A stretch of DNA of 64,000 nucleotides, taken from positions 3,155,001 through 3,219,000 of the forward strand of contig NZ_JAPEPJ010000001.1 of assembly GCF_026340255.1 (NCBI RefSeq). Reading direction: 5' to 3'. How positions within the stretch are numbered: position 1 is the stretch's first letter; the number at the start of each line of letters is the position of its first letter. Below, piece by piece: positions 60,403 to 64,000 of the stretch. The position numbers and the translations under genes are program-made. Below the pieces are notes generated by a model. The model had not been told where the DNA came from. It searched no databases and worked only from the letters and a program-made list of their open reading frames with translations. This DNA comes from Streptomyces sp. NBC_01408. Its GTDB lineage: Bacteria; Actinomycetota; Actinomycetes; Streptomycetales; Streptomycetaceae.

Positions 60403-61650
60403 TCAGCTGATGGGGCCGTCCCAGATCGCGTCGTCGTAGTCGCTCGTGAGGCCGGCGGAGATCTCGAAGTGCAGGCTCTTCGACTTCTCGGGCACGTCGA
60501 AGACGAACGAGCCGTTGGCCGACTGGCCGGGCATGACCGAGCCCTTGAACAGCTTCGGCTGGGTACCGTCGAAGACCATCTTGACCTCGGAGCCCTGGTC
60601 GTCCCGGGCGTTCGGCAGCGCGGTGGACACGTCGATCGCGGCATCGGAGTTGTTGGTGATCTTCACGGTCACCTTGACCCCGCGGCCGACGCGCTCGGTG
60701 GGGTAGGCGGACGTCCCCACGGTGTAAGGGGTGGCCCCCTGCACGGTGACCTCGACGCCGTCGGGGTAGGCGAACGTACCGCCCCAGGGCAGCGCGGAGG
60801 TCTTGCCCGGGATGTCGGAGGGGGAGGGCTTCGGCTTCTTGGTCGGGTGCGTCGGGTAGCCCGGGTAGCTCGGGGAGTAGGACGGGTCGAGGTCCAGCTC
60901 CGAGAACTCCTTGTCCATCTTCCTGTCCACCTCCTTCGCGAGGGCGGCGGTGATGTAGAAACCGCCCGTGGTCGCGGCGAGACTGAGGAAGCCGAGGACG
61001 ATGCCCGTGACGGCCATGGCCTTGCGGGGGGCGCCCCCGCGGGCCTTGACGAAAGCCCCGACGCCCAGGCCGAGGCCGGTCAGGCCGAGGAGGGCGCCGA
61101 TCCAGAAGAGGAACGGCGTGATGCCACCGAGGATGCCGAGGATGCCGAGGACCAGGGCGGCGATCGCCAGCCCGTTGGTGGCGGGGGCGGCCTGCGGGTA
61201 GCCCGGGAACGGGGCGCCGCCGTAGCCCGCGCCGGGCTGGGCCCAGGGGTTGGCGGGGGCGCCGTACCCGGAGCCGGCCTGCGGAGCCGGTGCGGGGGCC
61301 GGGCCGGGGCCGGGCGGCGCGAAGGGCGAAGGGGCGGGAGCCGGGGCCCCGGGGGCCGGCGCTGCGGCGGGGGCGTCGGCCGGGGACGCCGCCGGGGTAT
61401 GGGCCGCCGGGGCCTGGGGCGCCGGGGCCGACGGGGCCGGGGCGGGAGCGTCGGCAGGGGCCGACGGGGCCGGGGTCTTGTCCAGCGAGGGGGACTTCTC
61501 CAGCGACGGGGTCTTCTCCAGCGACGGGGGCTGCGCGGGCGCGGGTATCGAGGCCGTCTCGGGTACGGGCGTACCGGCCGGGTCGGTCGGCTCGGTCGGC
61601 TCGGCCGGCGGGCCGGGGGTGCTGCTGGGCGGGTTCGGCGGGGTGCTCAT
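60403..61650 (-). CDS. DUF4190 membrane protein with C-terminal DUF4352-like domain
   Basis: A 415-residue protein: a Pro/Ala/Ser-rich cytosolic region of about 155 residues with SLEKTPSLEKSPSLDKTP repeats, then two helices of a DUF4190 module (GLAIAALVLGILGILGGITPFLFWIGALLGLTGLGLGVGAFVKA) and a third helix (MAVTGIVLGFLSLAATTGGFYITAAL). The exterior C-terminal 150 residues form an immunoglobulin-like DUF4352-type domain (GVKVTVKITNNSDAAIDVSTALPNARDDQGSEVKMVFDG, MPGQSANGSFVFDVPEKSKSLHFEISAG). Function unknown; probably surface-exposed. Confidence 0.82.
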   Translation of the reverse strand: MSTPPNPPSSTPGPPAEPTEPTDPAGTPVPETASIPAPAQPPSLEKTPSLEKSPSLDKTPAPSAPADAPAPAPSAPAPQAPAAHTPAASPADAPAAAPAPGAPAPAPSPFAPPGPGPAPAPAPQAGSGYGAPANPWAQPGAGYGGAPFPGYPQAAPATNGLAIAALVLGILGILGGITPFLFWIGALLGLTGLGLGVGAFVKARGGAPRKAMAVTGIVLGFLSLAATTGGFYITAALAKEVDRKMDKEFSELDLDPSYSPSYPGYPTHPTKKPKPSPSDIPGKTSALPWGGTFAYPDGVEVTVQGATPYTVGTSAYPTERVGRGVKVTVKITNNSDAAIDVSTALPNARDDQGSEVKMVFDGTQPKLFKGSVMPGQSANGSFVFDVPEKSKSLHFEISAGLTSDYDDAIWDGPIS

Positions 61651-61800
61651 ACCGGCGGCGCATCCTTATGTCGCGGCTGTGGTGATCACCGGACAGAGTG
61701 CCACGCCGATGCCCTTCCCCGACCCGGGATTTCCGCCCCGACGGACCGGCCGGTGCGCGGGCCGCGCCCCCGAGCAGCGCGGAACCGCGGGTCCGGCCGG

Positions 61801-62001
61801 TCAGGCGGGGCCCGGGACGTACGGGGCGTGGTGCGTCTCACCCCGCCCGGCGGGGCCCGAAGTGGCCGCCGAGGCAACGCCGGGCGTCGAGAAGGCGTCT
61901 TCCAGGGCGTGGGACTCAGTCGGACGAACCAAGGCGTGCGGGGCGGAGCTGCCCGGCAGCGGCAGCGGCCGCGGGGCGGCTCGCCGTGCTCCGCGCGTCA
62001 T
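61801..62001 (-). CDS. Small protein, doubtful
   Basis: A possible 66-residue protein from ATG 62001 (open to 62061) reading TRGARRAAPRPLPLPGSSAPHALVRPTESHALEDAFSTPGVASAATSGPAGRG. Third-position GC is good but not complete and no domain is seen. It sits in the 426-nt gap between the DUF4190 and DUF998 genes; if it is not a gene, that gap holds nothing else recognisable except the promoter of the DUF998 gene. Confidence 0.4.
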   Translation of the reverse strand: MTRGARRAAPRPLPLPGSSAPHALVRPTESHALEDAFSTPGVASAATSGPAGRGETHHAPYVPGPA

Positions 62002-62060
62002 GATCGGAACCCTACCCGGGGCGGGTATCCGATCATAGGACCGACCTCGGGCGGCGCGCA

Positions 62061-62066
62061 TAGGAT
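62061..62066 (+). promoter_or_regulatory. -10 box of the DUF998 gene
   Basis: TAGGAT, 11 nt before ATG 62077. The predicted start point leaves a leader of only a few nucleotides. Confidence 0.5.
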
Positions 62067-62076
62067 TAGTCGCAAT

Positions 62077-62778
62077 ATGTCCAGAAATGGCACATCCCCG
62101 TGCACCGCCTGGCCCGTCGCCCTCCTCATAGGCCTCGGCGCGGCCGCGTACACCGCATGGGTGCTCGAAGTCATCTTCTCGACGGGCCTCAACCCCATCG
62201 AGACCTACGTCAGCGAGCTCGCCGCCCAGGACCAGCCGCTCGGCGGCCTGTTCCGGGCCACCGACTTCACCGCCGGCCTGCTCGTCTTAGTCGGCGGCCT
62301 GCTGTCCCTGATCCGGCTGGTGCGCCACGCCGAGTCACGCCGACCCTGGGCGGTCGTCGGCTGGGCCGGTGTCACCCTCTTCGGCGCGGCCACCGCAGCC
62401 GACGCCTGGCTGCCGCTGAGCTGCGCGCCCACCGCCGACCCCGAATGCGCCGCCCGCGAGACCGCCGGGCTGGTCCCCGCCACCCACCAGGCCCACGCCG
62501 TCAGCAGCAGCCTCGCCATGACCGGCGCCCTCGTCGGCCTGGTGGCCCTCACGGTCGCCGCGCGCCGCTACGGCTGGTTCGCCCCGCTCGCCCGCTACGG
62601 CCCCGCCCTCGTCGCCCTCGAACTGCTCGCCACCGCCTGGACCCTGACCTCCATCGCCCTGTTCACCGCCGGGCGCGGCACCTGGGCCCTCGGCGCCGGC
62701 CAGCGGCTCCAGGTCCTGCTCGTGGCAATCTGGCTCGGCCTGCTCGCCTACTCCGTCCACAAGGAGCGCCGTACGTGA
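62077..62778 (+). CDS. DUF998 six-helix membrane protein
   Basis: A 233-residue membrane protein with six helices (WPVALLIGLGAAAYTAWVLEVIF; GLLVLVGGLLSLIRLV; WAVVGWAGVTLFGAATAADAWLPL; MTGALVGLVALTVAARR; LVALELLATAWTLTSIALF; QVLLVAIWLGLLAYSV). The TYVSELAAQDQP loop after helix 1 is the DUF998 signature, and the CAPTADPECAARE exterior loop may form a disulfide. It overlaps the hydrolase gene by GTGA. Function unknown. Confidence 0.85.
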   Translation: MSRNGTSPCTAWPVALLIGLGAAAYTAWVLEVIFSTGLNPIETYVSELAAQDQPLGGLFRATDFTAGLLVLVGGLLSLIRLVRHAESRRPWAVVGWAGVTLFGAATAADAWLPLSCAPTADPECAARETAGLVPATHQAHAVSSSLAMTGALVGLVALTVAARRYGWFAPLARYGPALVALELLATAWTLTSIALFTAGRGTWALGAGQRLQVLLVAIWLGLLAYSVHKERRT

Positions 62779-63656
62779 CCACGCGGACCCAGGAGCCCGT
62801 CCCCGGCCGCATCATCCGCCGTGTGGGTGACGACGGGGTCCCGCTGCACGTGCTCGTCGAGGGCAGCGGCCCGGTGTGCGTCCTGAGCGCGGGCCTCGCG
62901 ATGGCCTGGTTCGACTGGGACCCGGTTGCCGCGCTGCTCGCCGCCGGAGGCCGCACCGTCGTCCGCTTCGACCGCCCCGGCCACGGCCTCAGCGGCCCGG
63001 CCCGTACGCCGCCGACCGCCGCCGGCGAGGCCCGCCGGATCGCCGGGCTGCTGGACGCGCTGGGGCTGGCCGGACCGGTCACGGTGGCCGGGCACTCGAT
63101 CGCCGGGTTCCACGCCGAGGCCTTCGCCCGCCTGTACCCGGGGCGCACCGCGGCCCTGGTCCTCGTCGACTCCAGCGTGGAGGAGGACCCGCGTACGGTG
63201 CTGCCCGCCGCCCTGCGCACCGGCGCCGCCCGCGCACTCGGCCGGGCGGTGACCGCCGCCGGGCTGCCGGCCGCCCTGGGCCCGTCGGCCCGGCGGGCCA
63301 CCGTACGGGCCTCCCGGACCGGCGGCGCCGACCCGGCCGCGCGGGACCTCGTACGCCGCTGCTACCGCACCGGCCGGGTCTGGCGCGGGGCCCTGCTGGA
63401 GAACTCCCGCTACCCGGACACGGCAGCGGAACTGCTCGCCCTGCGCGGGACGCACCCGCTGGCCGCCCCCGCCACCGTCCTCGTCGGCCACGACGGGAGC
63501 GGCGGCCGGGGCGCCCTGCGCTGGCTGGCCCGCCAGGCGGACCTCGCCGACCTGCTCGGCGCCCGCTTCGAGGTCGCCGAGCCCGCCGGACACCTGGTCA
63601 TGCTGGACCGCCCGGACCAGGTGGCCCGGGCGATCCGCACGGCGTCGACCCCCTAG
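62775..63656 (+). CDS. Alpha/beta hydrolase
   Basis: A 293-residue alpha/beta hydrolase: oxyanion-strand VCVLSAGLAMAWFDWDPVAALLA, RTVVRFDRPGHGLSGPAR, nucleophile elbow VAGHSIAGFHAE, late Asp around VLVGHDGSGG and His in EPAGHLVMLDRP. GTG 62775 overlaps the DUF998 stop (GTGA), so the pair is co-translated. Substrate unknown. Confidence 0.87.
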   Translation: MTTRTQEPVPGRIIRRVGDDGVPLHVLVEGSGPVCVLSAGLAMAWFDWDPVAALLAAGGRTVVRFDRPGHGLSGPARTPPTAAGEARRIAGLLDALGLAGPVTVAGHSIAGFHAEAFARLYPGRTAALVLVDSSVEEDPRTVLPAALRTGAARALGRAVTAAGLPAALGPSARRATVRASRTGGADPAARDLVRRCYRTGRVWRGALLENSRYPDTAAELLALRGTHPLAAPATVLVGHDGSGGRGALRWLARQADLADLLGARFEVAEPAGHLVMLDRPDQVARAIRTASTP

Positions 63657-63687
63657 CCGCGGGGCCCACGCCTTAGCCGCGGGGCGC

Positions 63688-64000
63688 CTAGCCGCGGGGC
63701 GCGGCCCCCCGCTGGCGGAGCATGTCCGCCATCAGGGTGAGCTCCGACTGCTGCGCCTCGACCATGCCCTGGGCCAGGGCCCGTTCGGCCGGGGTCTCGC
63801 ACTGCCGCGCACAGCCCTCGGCCATGGCGACGCCGCCCTCGTGGTGGTCGGTCATCAGCTGGAGGTAGAGCACCTCCGCGTCCCGGCCCCCGGCGGCGCC
63901 CAGCTGCGTGAGCTCCTCCTTGGTGGCCATGCCGGGCATCAGCGCGCCCGGCGCGGTGTCCTGCGCCCCGTGACCGGAATGCTCGCCGCCGGTGCCCATC
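63688..64000 (-). CDS. DUF305 family protein, C-terminal part
   Basis: The last 103 residues or so of a DUF305 protein, cut by the window edge (an ATG lies at 63999 but full members are about twice as long with a lipoprotein or TM N terminus). Motifs: MATKEELTQLGAAGGRDAEVLYLQLMTDHHEGGVAMAEG and ALAQGMVEAQQSELTLMADMLRQRG, a four-helix ferritin-like fold with His/Glu residues, often linked to copper. The 3' end is followed by three TAGCCGCGGGGC repeats (63654-63700). Confidence 0.88.
   Translation of the reverse strand, partial: MGTGGEHSGHGAQDTAPGALMPGMATKEELTQLGAAGGRDAEVLYLQLMTDHHEGGVAMAEGCARQCETPAERALAQGMVEAQQSELTLMADMLRQRGAAPRG

Noticed and set aside
58537..62076. Very long plus-strand frame before the DUF998 gene
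   Set aside because: It is the antisense of nadE and the DUF4190 gene; the real gene starts at 62077 after a -10 box.

Overview
The window is a stretch of chromosome from a high-GC actinomycete, almost certainly Streptomyces. The evidence is the very strong third-position GC bias, frequent GTG and TTG starts, several apparently leaderless promoters, a class A rnpB, an F420-dependent oxidoreductase, AfsR/SARP and XRE-DUF5753/DUF397 regulators, a class E sortase signal (LAXTG), and many copies of a GC-rich palindromic repeat of the kind seen throughout Streptomyces. Nearly all genes are ordinary chromosomal genes. The accessory material consists of two insertion sequences, an IS remnant and the repeat family.

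Layout. 0-8 kb: a cell-wall amidase, a methyltransferase, a secreted beta-helix protein, then a tightly packed XRE-DUF5753 / DUF397 / Ser-Thr kinase / Ser-Thr kinase run. 7.5-8.5 kb: an IS5-family element using a -1 frameshift, tail-to-tail with an older remnant at a CTAG site. 8.5-12.1 kb: a secreted FG-GAP/CAP protein with three nearly identical 321-bp internal repeats, and a third Ser-Thr kinase. 12.2-19.3 kb: a five-gene cassette resembling mycobacterial sterol side-chain beta-oxidation (fused FadE34-type acyl-CoA dehydrogenase, SCP-x thiolase, MaoC hydratase, Zn alcohol dehydrogenase, Hsd4A-like SDR), with KstR-like palindromes in front of both transcription units.

19.3-36 kb is mostly housekeeping: an iron-siderophore binding lipoprotein behind an iron box, a Nif3 / zinc-ribbon / RNase H-phosphatase operon, rnpB, a MerR regulator, an RNB ribonuclease, YaaA, a PrimPol-like protein, TetR, dimethylargininase, an Rsm22-like methyltransferase, a Bcr/CflA efflux pump and an SDR. 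36.3-44.3 kb is a complete heme-uptake locus: HmuTUV on the minus strand, two HtaA-domain surface proteins on the plus strand, a short PhzF-like protein, and heme oxygenase. DtxR-type iron boxes sit at the divergent hmuT/htaA promoter and in front of heme oxygenase.

44.3-64 kb: methionine aminopeptidase, a SIS-like protein, an IS607 element (serine recombinase plus a TnpB without a zinc ribbon) inserted just upstream of NADPH:F420 reductase, an M50 protease, a large AfsR-like regulator, a drug-type ABC exporter, panB, an EEP-family membrane protein, nadE, a DUF4190 membrane protein, a DUF998 membrane protein with an alpha/beta hydrolase, and the end of a DUF305 gene.

The observations most worth a second look are the KstR-like sterol cassette with its double-palindrome operator and leader hairpin, the zinc-ribbon-less TnpB with a probable omega-RNA in its 3' end, the repeat family that supplies stop codons to genes and an in-frame N-terminal extension to the heme permease, the roughly 470-bp composite palindrome at 29.9-30.3 kb, and the recently amplified 321-bp repeats in the CAP protein. 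No CRISPR array, tRNA, rRNA or complete biosynthetic cluster was seen.
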